A DNA stretch of 64,000 nucleotides from Acanthaster planci (GCF_001949145.1 NW_019091381.1:2027579-2091578); one strand, 5' to 3'. Numbered from the stretch's first letter, positions 50,598-62,200 are shown. Program-made: numbers and translations. Notes: generated by a model not told the origin, from the letters alone.

Positions 50598-50894
50598 TCA
50601 AGCCACAGCCATGTGATTCGGACACGGCTGTTTGCGTTCTTTTCCAATTGTCGGCTTCGTCTCCAAAGCGGCTTCAGGCTGCTCTAAAGTCCCCCGAATT
50701 GAGACCTGCAACTTTAGCACAGCTCCAAGTCCTATTACACAAATACCAAATCCAAACGTTTTGGACTTTTTGCAGTGTTGTGACATAATTTCAAAACGTT
50801 CTAAAGTGGGTTCAGGGCGAAGCCACCGAAAACTTGTAAATCGCCATCGTTTGCTTAAGGTTGAGGGCGCTGTCTTCATTAATCGATCCGCCAT
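50598..50894 (-). CDS. Candidate small protein with one membrane segment
   Basis: 98-codon frame starting AAATATGGCGGATCG (ATG at 50894, a YY1-like translation/transcription start context). The N-terminus is basic and free of acidic residues for about 25 positions after the start (RLMKTAPSTLSKRWRFTSFR), as in mitochondrial presequences, followed by a hydrophobic stretch at about 46-62 (KTFGFGICVIGLGAVLKL). GC-rich DNA with a GCATGCGCGC (NRF1-like) site lies just upstream. I recognise no family. A plus-strand frame of 130 codons overlaps, so either may be chance. A CAG|GT donor after residue 63 is possible but weak. Confidence 0.3.
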   Translation of the reverse strand: MADRLMKTAPSTLSKRWRFTSFRWLRPEPTLERFEIMSQHCKKSKTFGFGICVIGLGAVLKLQVSIRGTLEQPEAALETKPTIGKERKQPCPNHMAVA

Positions 50895-51309
50895 ATTTCG
50901 TCTTCGTCGTCGCGTCGCCCCCGCTCTGGCTAGGCTTGATGCATGCGCGCCCACACCCGTACCGTTACGTTTGGACAAAACGGTATTCCCTCGTCTCGTA
51001 AATCTACAAATCAAACCGTGCTGAAAGCTTGGACGCCTCAAATACAACGTAGGTATGCACGTTAGGATGTTATAGACGAGACAGAGAGATGTTAGTGTGC
51101 CTAGAAATCATGATTCGGCACGCCTGCTAACATATTTCTGAACAGATACCTGTTCGCGTTCGGTGTGTCTCCTATAGGAACTCCGCACGCTGGTGCGTAA
51201 CAATGTGTGCGCATATCCACGTGCAAGCGTGGCATGACGTTACACATTTTACTTGTGCTTGTGTACCTCCGCCTAAGCAAAAGGAGTCCACAATACAAGT
51301 AATTTGACG

Positions 51310-51610
51310 GTGTGTGGACTTACACATGTCCACAAATTATTTTCCCCTCTCTGAAAAACTGCTTCAGAGGCTTTTTGGGGGTGAAGGTTATCTTACAGGG
51401 CCGTGGTTAGCCTCCCTCCATGGGCCTACTGTACGTTATCATCGCTGATTATTTGAATATTTGGCAAAATGAAGAGGATGTGTAGTCAAGGAAATTATCA
51501 TCAAAAATTGAGCTCGAAGGTGTCATACTTGTTGAAGAAAAGAAGTATTTTCCTCAGAGTTTTTTCATCCACGAACAGATGGATCACAGAGTGTCCACGT
51601 AGGCCTACTC
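51310..51610. repeat. Inverted-repeat element (MITE family 3, copy b)
   Basis: It shares GTGGACTTACACATGTCCAC, a TTTCCC...TCTCT block, GTCAAGGAAA and a terminal GTGTCCACGTAGG with the element at 45568-45869, in the same orientation. The terminal repeats are eroded. Confidence 0.55.
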
Positions 51611-51662
51611 CCAGTTTTGGGGGTACACTACGTACATGTACTTGAAATAAGTACTGTGAGTG

Positions 51663-51923
51663 GTGTGCAAGGGCAGTGCCAGACAAGCTGTGGTTGGAGT
51701 TCCATCTTCATTACTTTATGTGATGCAGTCAGGGAGTCCACCAGAAGGGTGAATTTATTAATGCAACTGTGCATGTCTTGCATGCATATGAATGCAACGA
51801 TATACACTGTACATGTAGGGCATGCTAATGCCACCATGTGTATTAACATGTATAGTGTATTGCATTATTTGATGCATCCCTGGGCTAACCACAGCTTATA
51901 AATAATGGCAGTGCGAGACACAC
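51663..51923. repeat. Inverted-repeat element
   Basis: GTGTGCAAGGGCAGTGCC...AAGCTGTGGTT at the left is mirrored by AACCACAGCTT...GGCAGTGCGAGACACAC at the right, with small indels in the arms. Confidence 0.5.
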
Positions 51924-52099
51924 ATTTAGATTTACATGTACATACATGATGTATGTTTTTAAGTTTATCAACATACATGACATGTACAACTTGGCATTTT
52001 TACTGTTCTCTCCACGACTAAGGGTTTATAATGTAAATGATATTTTATCATGATTCATCCCAGCAGTCTGCAGCTACCACTGTACCGATGTGTACATCA

Positions 52100-52368
52100 A
52101 TTAACCCTCCTTTGGTTTTACAGCACAAATGTGCACAAGTGCCCACAGTCACTCTCTTNGGGTCTTTTGTGCTGTCCTCTTCACTGCATTTGGTTTACTG
52201 GACAATTATGCGCTTGAAACAGTGAAGCACAGTTGTTGGGCAGCACAAAAGTGCAATCTGATATTCCTCTGAGGGACGGTTGGTGCAGTGCACAACATTA
52301 CACATCTGTGCTTCTTTGAGGTGTTCACCAAGTGACCCAAAGAGTGACTTCAGCATAGGAGGGTTAAT
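52100..52368. repeat. Inverted-repeat element with conserved termini
   Basis: ATTAACCCTCCT...AGTCACTCTCTTNGGGTC at the left is mirrored by GACCCAAAGAGTGACT...AGGAGGGTTAAT at the right. The only ambiguous base in this region (52159) falls in the left arm. Confidence 0.7.
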
Positions 52369-53737
52369 GATACAATACATGTGCATGTATGCTCTCCAGT
52401 GACAAAATCCTGGATCTGGGGAAATGAGTAACGAGGTTAGATCAATTAAAGAAAATTATTCACAAACTTCAGGCTTCATTAGGCTAAAGAAAGGTGCCAG
52501 GACAGGACCTGAAAGCTACTGTGGGTTGTATTTCATTTGGTGAGTGGGTTGGTCAAAAATGTTCCCATAGATGTCACTTTAAGACCTTGTGCACAAGGCG
52601 GAAGTGTTACAAGCCTACACCTACCAGCCTGCATGGTCACCTGCAGCCCTGGCCAAGTTGGTCTTGGCATCTTGGTCAGTGGGTCTTTGTGAGAGGCAGG
52701 CAACACCATGTCACAGCACACATTTAACAAAATGAGTGGTAGTCTGTGTGTGAACACAGGTCACGTTACCTTCCAGTCTCTACTAAGTGTGGGGGCTGAC
52801 TATGTGCAGTGCTGTTGTTTGTCATGTCTGCTAGATTTACTGAATAATCTGCGGTAAACAAATGGCAAATGGCAAAACACATTCTTGTACTTGGTTGTAG
52901 TTGTAGGGACCACATACATGTATGTGCTAAAACATAGATGTGGGAACCGAAATTCTAATGTGGACAAAGTGTTGTCTTCACAACTTTTCTGTCAAAAGAA
53001 AAAGTCCCCTCAATGCAGCCAATGCCTACATGTGCTACAGGTGTTGTGTGTAACACCACACAAAGATGCCTGTACGCTGAATGCAGCAGGAGCAGTGGAG
53101 ACACATTCATCTCGATGTGGAGAGAGCACAAAGACAGGCCAGTGCCAGGGAGTGGGATGAAGCCCTGTTACATGTACATGTAGTTTACTTGTCGTCATTG
53201 CATAGAAAGGAAGCACGATAAATCCAATGTGAACATCATGTGGTCGTGTGACGCATCATTTAGCCGCATGTTGCTTTGTACATGCACTGTCCGGAGTCGT
53301 ATGATGAATTTCTGTATTTATACAGTTTCATCATGTGTTATTCATTACCTTGTGAGGACAATGCAGCGAAGGCCAGCCTTGAAGAGTACGGACAGTAACA
53401 TACCTAAGTAGCTCTCAAGGCCGATACGCACAGTTGCTACATTATCAGGCTACTAGTGGTTGATCTTCAAATGACCTGGGGTCAGCCGTATGCCCAACAT
53501 GGGAGCTGATACTGCAGTGTGTTTTTTATGACGCACATGTAGCTACAGTCGTGCATTGATTGACGTCACGCCATCAGAATAGTGCAGCAGAATGCAATTG
53601 TCCATCCTCTTTTTCCTCCTTGAGGAAGAGAAGATGGATGTACAAGTACACATATATGAAAATGTCCTGACCAGTATTGCACAAGTCTGTTGGAGGTGTC
53701 AAAATTGACATGGGCTGTTAAGCTTCCATTTAGAGGC

Positions 53738-53867
53738 CTACTCCAGTCCGTGTTTCAACTCCTGAAATACTTGACAGCCTGTTTGGATGATGGACTTGTT
53801 CCCATCCCCCTCCAGGATTTGTGATAGCTCCAGCACTGTTTGGTCATTTTTATGCAGATCACAGTGC
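53738..53867 (-). CDS. Possible terminal coding exon, unassigned
   Basis: After a long pyrimidine-rich stretch and a CATCCCAG acceptor (53870-53868) a 43-codon hydrophilic frame (HCDLHKNDQTVLELSQILEG...) ends at TAG 53740-53738. A GTATGT donor (53976-53971) lies only 109 nt upstream, which would make a short intron. However, the open frame of the preceding exon (MGTYLDAQQSKYHIA...HKDLK) is one base out of phase, so the pair is either a pseudogene, a sequence error or not a gene. Family not recognised. Confidence 0.25.
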
Positions 53868-54702
53868 CTGGGATGCCAATGATTAAAAGGATGAGGCTTA
53901 AATGATTGATATTAAAAGGGTGAAGAAAGGAAGTGGCTGTTCCAGTCACTTGTGGTGATAATAAAACACAACATACCTTAAGATCTTTGTGCATTACACA
54001 CCGGGCAGTGTGTGCACATCCCATGCATGCTATGTGATACTTGGATTGCTGGGCATCCAGGTACGTCCCCATTACGCACTGTCTTTCTGCACTTTGTGAT
54101 TGCTGTTTTCAGTTCTGCTTCTTCCATCTTCTCAGTTAAATTGTCAGCAGATGCTCATCTTCATGGGGGGGGGGCTTGAATGGGTTTCTTTGATCACATT
54201 TTGATGTTTTCAAAAAGAAATAGATCATGTGAAAGTCTTTCATTTTTTACATTACAACACAAATACTAATGGATTTTGTGTATTTCAAAAGTTTCAAAAA
54301 GTTTCAAAAGAGTTGATGAAAGGATTCTTTGAGTTTGCAAAAGTTGGAGAAATTTGGAAAGGGGTTGAAGATGCCAAAATGTAGCAAAGATGGTTTGTTT
54401 TTTGGAAGAAATAGGAGAATTGGGAAAAGGTAGTTATCTCTTACTACTGTCACAGGCTGGTCATTTGTACAGTAGTTGCATTGCACAAGAACCTGAAGTG
54501 TTCAAGATGCTGGGGAAAGTTTTGGAATTTGGAACGCTGATGTACATGTGAACATTAATTAAGAATAATTTCCAAGAATTATAAGCTTGGAGTAAAGTTA
54601 AAGGCTGTGCCTTTCCCGAGACCACACTTTCATTGAAAGTACATGTACATTCACTTGTGAAATGGGAACACATTTTAGAGCAATTAATGACTCACCTCCA
54701 AT

Positions 54703-55885
54703 TGCCTTAGGCCAAAAAAATAGTCTCCGGTTTCTGGTCAGCATGCACGACACCATAGACCTATGTGGTGGCGAAATAAAGTTTTTTATTTGGTATAAAA
54801 ACGATGTCCAAAAACTGCCAAACTTACTTAGTCGATTGGAATCCTGCTACTGTGTAATTTTAACGTGTTTTTGATGGGTACAGTTGAGAAATATGTACAA
54901 TAAAGGGGTCCTTCTAGTTCACCATACATTCAGTCAGGCGCTCTTTTTCAGGTGGTGTCATTTAGGCACACTTCGCAAAAAAAGTTATTTAAAAGGACCG
55001 CTTTTGCATTTGATGTTCTGAAACATTTTTAATTTTTTTTATTCTAATGAGAACACCATCTACACAAAAAAATGAAAGAACTAGACCCCACCCATTGCTT
55101 GGAAAAAATCACAAGTTATGAAAAAAGTTGTCCTGAACTTTTTTGAGTAGTGTATTATAGATTTACATCTAGGAACCAGATGAAAGAGGTGGTCTTATGT
55201 CCTGTGAACAAGTACAACTGCAAATGCTTTTTAACCGTAAAAACTGTGGTGGCCAGTCTTTTAGGTAGCGGCCGGCGTAATTCTGGCATTACACGTGCAT
55301 ACAGTTGCGATGGACACAGACCCGTAAACAGGGCCCAACGAATACTCCTCTGTCATATACCGGACCTTGTCCCCGTAAGAAAAATGTCTCAAGGATATCC
55401 GGGCGCATCCTCTTGATTTTATGAGCTGAAATTGCACCGGTATGTTCACTAATTATGAGGTAAACTATCCACTAGGATGCTAATTGCCCACTCCGGTTTT
55501 CCAGCGTGGGAAAACGGCAAAAAAAGGCAGCATTTTTTTTGTCCAAACAAGTAAAAGGCAAGTTTTTATACAATAAACAACCTAGCGGATAGTTTACCCC
55601 GTAAGTAGTAAGCATACCAGTGCAATTTCAGCTCATAAAATCAAGCGGATGCCCCCGGATATCCCAGAAAACTTGTCGAAAGAAATCCCAATGGATTGGA
55701 ACAGGGCCCAGTATATGACGGAGGACTATTCGTCAGGCCCTTTTTACGGGTCTACGATGGACATTTGCATGTTATAAGTACATCATTTTCAGAAAAAAAA
55801 GAGTAAGGGTAAAGAACAAAAGTCTGCCTTACTTCTGGAGCTGGCTCAGGACCAGAAACCGGAGACTTTTTTTGGCCTTAAGCTG
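54703..55885. repeat. Large fold-back element, about 1.2 kb
   Basis: The ends are inverted: GCCTTAGGCCAAAAAAATAG...CCGGTTTCTGGTC against GACCAGAAACCGGAGACTTTTTTTGGCCTTAAGC. Around the centre (about 55.5 kb) a second long pair is visible: GATGGACACAGACCCGTAAA...GGGCCCAAC...CATATACC...TTTTATGAGCTGAAATTGCACCGGTATG at 55308-55445 against its complement at 55612-55770. The left half is longer, so it carries an extra segment. No transposase-like frame was seen. Confidence 0.8.
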
Positions 55886-57262
55886 GTATTTCATGATTCA
55901 TATGTAACCAGATAATGAGCCCCTGTTTGAGAGGGTGGCACCTGGCATTTCTTTTAATTGAGCTAGATGATGGGATATATACGGTGTCTTCAAAAAAAGG
56001 AAACCAAGATTAATCTATTTCTTGAATGTGACTGATTGTTTGTGTAAATGGTAGGTAATATTCTTCAGTATCATGTCCTGTTATGACATCAAGAAATTTA
56101 CATTTCTGTCACACATGACTGAGCACTAAGTGATTTAAATGGACCGTGCCAGAAATGACTTTTCACCAGATGCATAGCTTTACACAGTGTGGAACATCAA
56201 GTGCACTACCAAAATCATGAATTGAAAGACAACCATAGTTAAGGACTTATTTTTGCCGCGGCCTAGCCTTAGTATCCACACCCCTACTTCTTTCAGGCAA
56301 ACTTTTGCACATGTTCTCTACACCCTTTTAATGGGTGTCATGCAATTTTGAGATTCCATCAAACATGACGTGATTCTGACCAAAAAGCCATTCCGGACAG
56401 GATGAATTCAACACCAAAACAGCTATGTGGCGTGGTGCAAAGCCATTTCAGACTTGGTCCATTAAACCACTTCGTGCTCGGTGATCTTTGATGGAAATTT
56501 GGATTTCTTGGTGTCATACGAAAGAGGACAACATAATAAAACAGACAATGGCTACCATTTACAAAAATATTCATTCACATTCGAGAAACAAACAAATGTA
56601 TCTCAGTGTCCTTTTTGAAGACACCCTGTATAACCAACTCTCCCTAGCGCAAGTGCCCTCTAACCCTTATTGGAAAGGTGGCTTTTTCCACTGTAACTGT
56701 ACTTTACCCCTTAGGGCACCTTGTTTAAATTCTGTGGTTCTCATTTCCAACTGACCCCTTTTTCTACCAAGAGGACCTTGCTTATAAAAACAAGTAGGAT
56801 GTAATGACCTGTTAAAAAAACAGCACTGAAAATGTACATATGTGTGGTAAGATTTCACCCAACACATTGGTGGCATATTAAAGCGGGGGGGGTCAGTGCT
56901 CTTTCCCCCCCCCCACTTTTCAGCTGGGGGACTCCCCCTCCCTTTCTGCAGGTCCTGTAATGGGATGGGGCTTGATGGATTTGCCTCTAAATGGCTGATG
57001 CCTCAGGGTCTCTCAACTGCCTTCCCCCCCCCCACTTTGAAAATCATTCTGCCACCATTGCCCAAACATTCCACGCAGTGACAGTAGATATCCACGGTGC
57101 CGCATCAATACCAGACTGACCGGTACTATATGCATCTATACAAGCATGTTGTGTCACAGGAAAACAAAAACATACATGCTTACACAAACACTGTACAGTG
57201 TCTTGACACTGGTCCTAATGATATATCGTCTTGTGTACCAATAAAAAGCTTTCCCTTTACTC
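55886..57262. other. Non-coding stretch, nothing supported
   Basis: It contains C/G homopolymers near 56885, 56910 and 57025 and short open frames without recognisable homology. It ends in an assembly gap. Confidence 0.5.
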
Positions 57263-58189
57263 NNNNNNNNNNNNNNNNNNNNNNNNNNNNNNNNNNNNNN
57301 NNNNNNNNNNNNNNNNNNNNNNNNNNNNNNNNNNNNNNNNNNNNNNNNNNNNNNNNNNNNNNNNNNNNNNNNNNNNNNNNNNNNNNNNNNNNNNNNNNNN
57401 NNNNNNNNNNNNNNNNNNNNNNNNNNNNNNNNNNNNNNNNNNNNNNNNNNNNNNNNNNNNNNNNNNNNNNNNNNNNNNNNNNNNNNNNNNNNNNNNNNNN
57501 NNNNNNNNNNNNNNNNNNNNNNNNNNNNNNNNNNNNNNNNNNNNNNNNNNNNNNNNNNNNNNNNNNNNNNNNNNNNNNNNNNNNNNNNNNNNNNNNNNNN
57601 NNNNNNNNNNNNNNNNNNNNNNNNNNNNNNNNNNNNNNNNNNNNNNNNNNNNNNNNNNNNNNNNNNNNNNNNNNNNNNNNNNNNNNNNNNNNNNNNNNNN
57701 NNNNNNNNNNNNNNNNNNNNNNNNNNNNNNNNNNNNNNNNNNNNNNNNNNNNNNNNNNNNNNNNNNNNNNNNNNNNNNNNNNNNNNNNNNNNNNNNNNNN
57801 NNNNNNNNNNNNNNNNNNNNNNNNNNNNNNNNNNNNNNNNNNNNNNNNNNNNNNNNNNNNNNNNNNNNNNNNNNNNNNNNNNNNNNNNNNNNNNNNNNNN
57901 NNNNNNNNNNNNNNNNNNNNNNNNNNNNNNNNNNNNNNNNNNNNNNNNNNNNNNNNNNNNNNNNNNNNNNNNNNNNNNNNNNNNNNNNNNNNNNNNNNNN
58001 NNNNNNNNNNNNNNNNNNNNNNNNNNNNNNNNNNNNNNNNNNNNNNNNNNNNNNNNNNNNNNNNNNNNNNNNNNNNNNNNNNNNNNNNNNNNNNNNNNNN
58101 NNNNNNNNNNNNNNNNNNNNNNNNNNNNNNNNNNNNNNNNNNNNNNNNNNNNNNNNNNNNNNNNNNNNNNNNNNNNNNNNNNNNNNNNN
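57263..58189. other. Assembly gap (927 N)
   Basis: A run of unknown bases. The 300-500-codon frames drawn across it are artefacts. It could hide upstream exons of the zinc-finger gene. Confidence 0.99.
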
Positions 58190-58366
58190 GTAAAACAAGT
58201 GACAACCCAAGTATATATAGTGCACTGTGCTTGGTGTATTCCATCATTTGTATGGTAGCAGCATGGGTTTTTTGTTTAGGAATTTTTTTTTTAGACACTG
58301 ACCCTCCCTCAGTGGGAGACTTAAAGACGCTGGTGGCAGCAGATATACCGGTTCTTATTTACAGTA

Positions 58367-58415
58367 TTGCGCATGCTCATAACTATGCCCGCCGCGCCTG
58401 CCAGAACAACGCGTG
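58367..58415 (+). promoter_or_regulatory. GC-rich NRF1-like patch, possible promoter
   Basis: TTGCGCATGCTCA (58367-58379) resembles the NRF1 site TGCGCATGCGCA and is followed by a CpG-rich segment, CCCGCCGCGCCTGCC. It lies about 0.8 kb upstream of the 5' UTR exon of the zinc-finger gene. A role as its promoter is inference. Confidence 0.25.
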
Positions 58416-58636
58416 CATGCTTAGAACTAGTAAAAAAGGACCGGTGTGTTTGTTGCCACCAAGCGTCTCAAAGTCTTCCATTGAAAAAGATTTAAGAACC
58501 ATACACTATAACAAAGCCAAGGGTGCCCTTAGAGTTCCCGTGTCAATTTTATCTGAGCTTTATATTTACTGTACATGTACATGTATACAAATCACAAGCA
58601 AGTAGGATGCACATCTGAAGCTGCCTCGTCATTGTA

Positions 58637-59093
58637 GGGCTGTGCCAAATATTCAAATACATGTATTCAGTCGATTAATTATCAAATATTCAAATTTTTT
58701 TTCTAAATTTGAATATTTGAATGCAAAATTTATGAAAAGGAAGGGAGAACTTTCTTTGTTTTTCATGAGCGAAATTGTACTATAGAGGCTTGTTTCAAAC
58801 AGGTTCAAATGAAAAGCGACAAATCTTATGGCAATTCAAAAAGTAAATTATTCATTAAAAAATTCAGTCTTAAAATTAAATCTTGCTAAATCGTGCCTGG
58901 AGATACTCCTAGCATCGAGAAGCTATTAAAGTGGTTATAATGTACAATTGGATGCGTTTTGTATTAATGATTTTGTATATGGTTTGTTCATCGACAATCT
59001 GCTGGTCGGTATGACTGACCGTATATATTCAGATATTCGATTGAATTGAAGGTTGAATATTTGAATAGTAAATTATTTGAATTGACTCAGCCC
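58637..59093. repeat. AT-rich terminal-inverted-repeat element (hAT-like ends)
   Basis: The left end GGGCTGTGCCAAATATTCAAATA is mirrored by TATTTGAATTGACTCAGCCC at the right. ATATTTGAAT pairs recur inside. The terminal GGGCTGTGCC recalls non-autonomous hAT elements, but no clear target duplication could be read. It ends 41 bp before the splice acceptor of the following exon. Confidence 0.6.
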
Positions 59094-59134
59094 AATGTCA
59101 TTTGCCTTTTTCTTGTTTCATAAATAATCTACAG

Positions 59135-59209
59135 TTTGAAGAAGGAGAGATTTGTCCGGCCGAAGCTGCTCAAAATTTGTAGCAGAAAGCACTACAAGCA
59201 TCAAGGGAG
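59135..59209 (+). other. 5' UTR part of the first visible exon
   Basis: A good acceptor (TTTTTCTTGTTTCATAAATAATCTACAG) ends at 59134. The 75 nt to the ATG are in frame with it but contain TAG at 59180-59182, so translation must begin at 59210 (GGGAGATGG). Confidence 0.6.
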
Positions 59210-62200
59210 ATGGGGCCAGATGATATCAAGCATATTCTAACTAATCTATCCCCACAAGAGGCCTCTCAGCTACGCAACCATCTCCTCTCAAGAAATGTGG
59301 AGGAGTTGGGTCTCACGCCTGACCAGGCCCTGAGCATTCTGCAAGCTCTTGAAGAAGGGGACTTTGAGACAAAGCAAGGGGCGTCCAGTGCACCTCTAAG
59401 AGCACCTACTGCGTATTCATCTCACCTAGTGGAGGATGTCTCCCAGCTCCTGTCCAACTGGGAAACTGTCTTTGGGTCCCCACCACCACCAAGTCTCCAG
59501 GGTGGGATGTCTGGGGGAGGCAGTTATCAGACAGGGTTTGGAGACGAGGTATCCCTCATCCAGCAGAAGGTAGAGATGCTAGAAAGGAAGAGAGCCCAAA
59601 TCTTGCAGCAGCTGCAGGGGCCTAATCCGCAGCCATACCCAGGATATGTCAGGGAGACTGCGGAATGGGCTGGACCCCAGGCAAAGCAGAAGATGATACC
59701 TGGTGAAGAGGTAAATTCATGTTCTGTAGAGATCATTGTTTTTTTTCTTTTAACCAAATATTGACGGCAGTTCATTGAAACTGGATTGTTTTAAGAGGTA
59801 CATGTACGCTAGTACGGGCTGTTGAGATCTCTCTCTTTTTGATTTTATTGGCTTAAAAAGAAGGTTGTTCTTCATAATACACTCTGAACTTGGTAAAACA
59901 GATGAGACTGTTACTTGGGAAATGTATGTAGGATGCAGTAACGGTCCCACAATAGAACATGTACATTTTGTCTTTAAAATTACTGTGTTTCTGAGAATGG
60001 GTTGAATAGATGTGTCAAATGTCAGCAAGTGAAGTTTGTCTTGGTAGGAGATCAGATTCCCCATGTATTGTTTTTAGTAACTTGTACCATACTTGTTCCT
60101 TGAAGGCATGACGTTCCTCATAAGATGTCTATTTGCTTTCTTTGCTTTACAGGTGTGGATCACAGGCTTGTCAACAGATTCGATGCTCTGTCACTGCATT
60201 TTTACACTTGCATATGGTACTTTTGTTTATACTCCATTTCATTTCAGGGCCTTCGTGGGGAAGGACCCAGATTCTTCACACAGGCTGAAAGAGGCAATAC
60301 GGTTGTAGGAAACTGGGGTGGTTCCTGGACAAACCAGCTGCAAGGTAATCACCAGACTTTGGGGGGGAACCAACTCACAGGAATAAAAAGCCAAGCTGAC
60401 AACTGGAAGGAAATGCAGATGAGTAACCAGCAAGCTGGAGGCCCACAACTTCCAAGGAGACGCAAGGCATCTAGATGGGATTTGCCCGGAAGTGATGGGA
60501 ACCAGGCAAGAGGTGGAGGGAACCTGGCCACAGGTGGTGGGAACTTGGCACAAAGCAGTGGAAACCAGGTAAGAGGTGGTATGCAGCAGGCAAAAGGGGT
60601 TGTTGGAAACCAGGCAGGAGGTGATGGAAACTGGTCTAAGGGTGACAGCCAGACTATATGGACCCAGCCTGACGGGGATAAAAAGACAGGAGGCACGGGA
60701 AAAGCCAATCTTGGAAATCAACCAAGAGTCATTTATCACACTGGGGTTAAAAAGCAGGCCACAGCTTCAGACCAGGAAAGACGTGGCTACCAGGCCACAG
60801 GTGGAAAGCAGGCAAAGGGTATGAAACAAGGAAGGGGCGGAAACAAACCGGGAGGTGGAAGCCAAACCAAAGGGAGCAAGAATAAAGGCCGCAACCAGAC
60901 TAGGGGCAGAAACCGGACAAGAAGTGGGCAGTACAGACAAGATGGGGCAGGCGATGCTGCACAAGGATCTCGGTCAAGAAGTCGCAGCAGCAGCAGCAGG
61001 CGTGGATACCAGGGGAGGATGGAATCTGACGACAGGGGCAGTTTCAGGGGAAGAGGACAGGGTCCAGATGAAGACCACTCATGGGAAGGGGGGAGTTATG
61101 ATGAGCCAGGGTACAACTATCAAGACAGGGCTGATGATTACTATGATGGGCGACCTCGGGACGGTTCCTGGGAGGGGCACAGAGACACCGACTACTTTGA
61201 TCAGGGTGATACCAGAAATGATGAATACAAACAAGGAGATGACCAAAGATTCGACTGGGATGATTACGGGGAGGACAGTAGGGATTTTGTAGTTGGCCAT
61301 GACTATTATCGGGATGAGTCCAGGTCTCGCCCAGAACAAGCAAGAGGCAACAAGGATGACTACAGATCCGATGAATTCAGACCAGCCGATGCTGATGACG
61401 GCAGACGTGGTTTCAAGCGCAAGCGAAGTGCTAGTTACAGAGACGAAGAAGCATACACGCTTGATTTTGCCCCTGACAGTACAGAACGGGGTTTGCAGAA
61501 TCAAGTAAGGAGGAAGAGGAAACCAAAATCTTCAAGGGCACTTGGGTATGGCAGGAGAGAGGAGAGAGAGGGTAGCCATGAGGGCATAAGAGATTTTGAT
61601 CAGCAGTATAAGGATTGGAGAGGTGATGTTAGGTCAGAGTCTGGTGACCAACGGAGTCATACTGGAATGGTTTCACAGGAAGTGGAACCATTTGAGAGAC
61701 GGCACTGGGACAGCACTGAGCGGAGCACAGGGTACCATCCAAACCAGCCTGAATTTGTTGCCAGGAGTCCCAGTCAAGAAAGGTTTATGGAAACTGGTCC
61801 AAGCCTTGTCAACCGTGACAGGCAGGATTTTAGGGTGGCGAACCAACCCATGCCAAGGCCTCTTGAAATTTCAGTCATGAGTAATACCAGACGTTACAGC
61901 CAACCTGATGTATTCAGCCCCCCACCGTTGCTGCAAGGGAGTGGCTTTTTTCAGAGTCTCCCACGGGTTTCGAACAGGCCAGTCTTCTCACCAGGTGGAG
62001 TTCCCAGAACCTCTCGACCACGCTTCCGTTCGCCAAAGACTAAAACGGTGAACCGGTTACCGAAGAGAGCCACTGGCCCCCAAATCAAACAAAATCTCGC
62101 TAAGCAGCAAGCAGCAAAAGCAACAGCGGGAAATCAACAAATAGCCAACGACATCACCGTAAAGCTCGCGAAGATGCTTCTGCGCAGGGCCAAGGTGGAA

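Larger units (their letters stand above)
51048..53737. other. Non-coding stretch rich in fold-back elements
   Basis: Apart from three inverted-repeat elements (51310-51610, 51663-51923, 52100-52368) and TACATGTA palindromes, nothing is supported. Cys-rich frames at about 52.5-53.2 kb occur on both strands and are not convincing. Confidence 0.5.

Noticed and set aside
57097-58605. 502-codon plus-strand frame and similar minus-strand frames
   Set aside because: They run through 927 N. The readable ends match nothing, and the length is an artefact.
60239-60739. 166-codon minus-strand frame
   Set aside because: It is antisense to the large spliced exon of the zinc-finger gene and open because of its biased composition.
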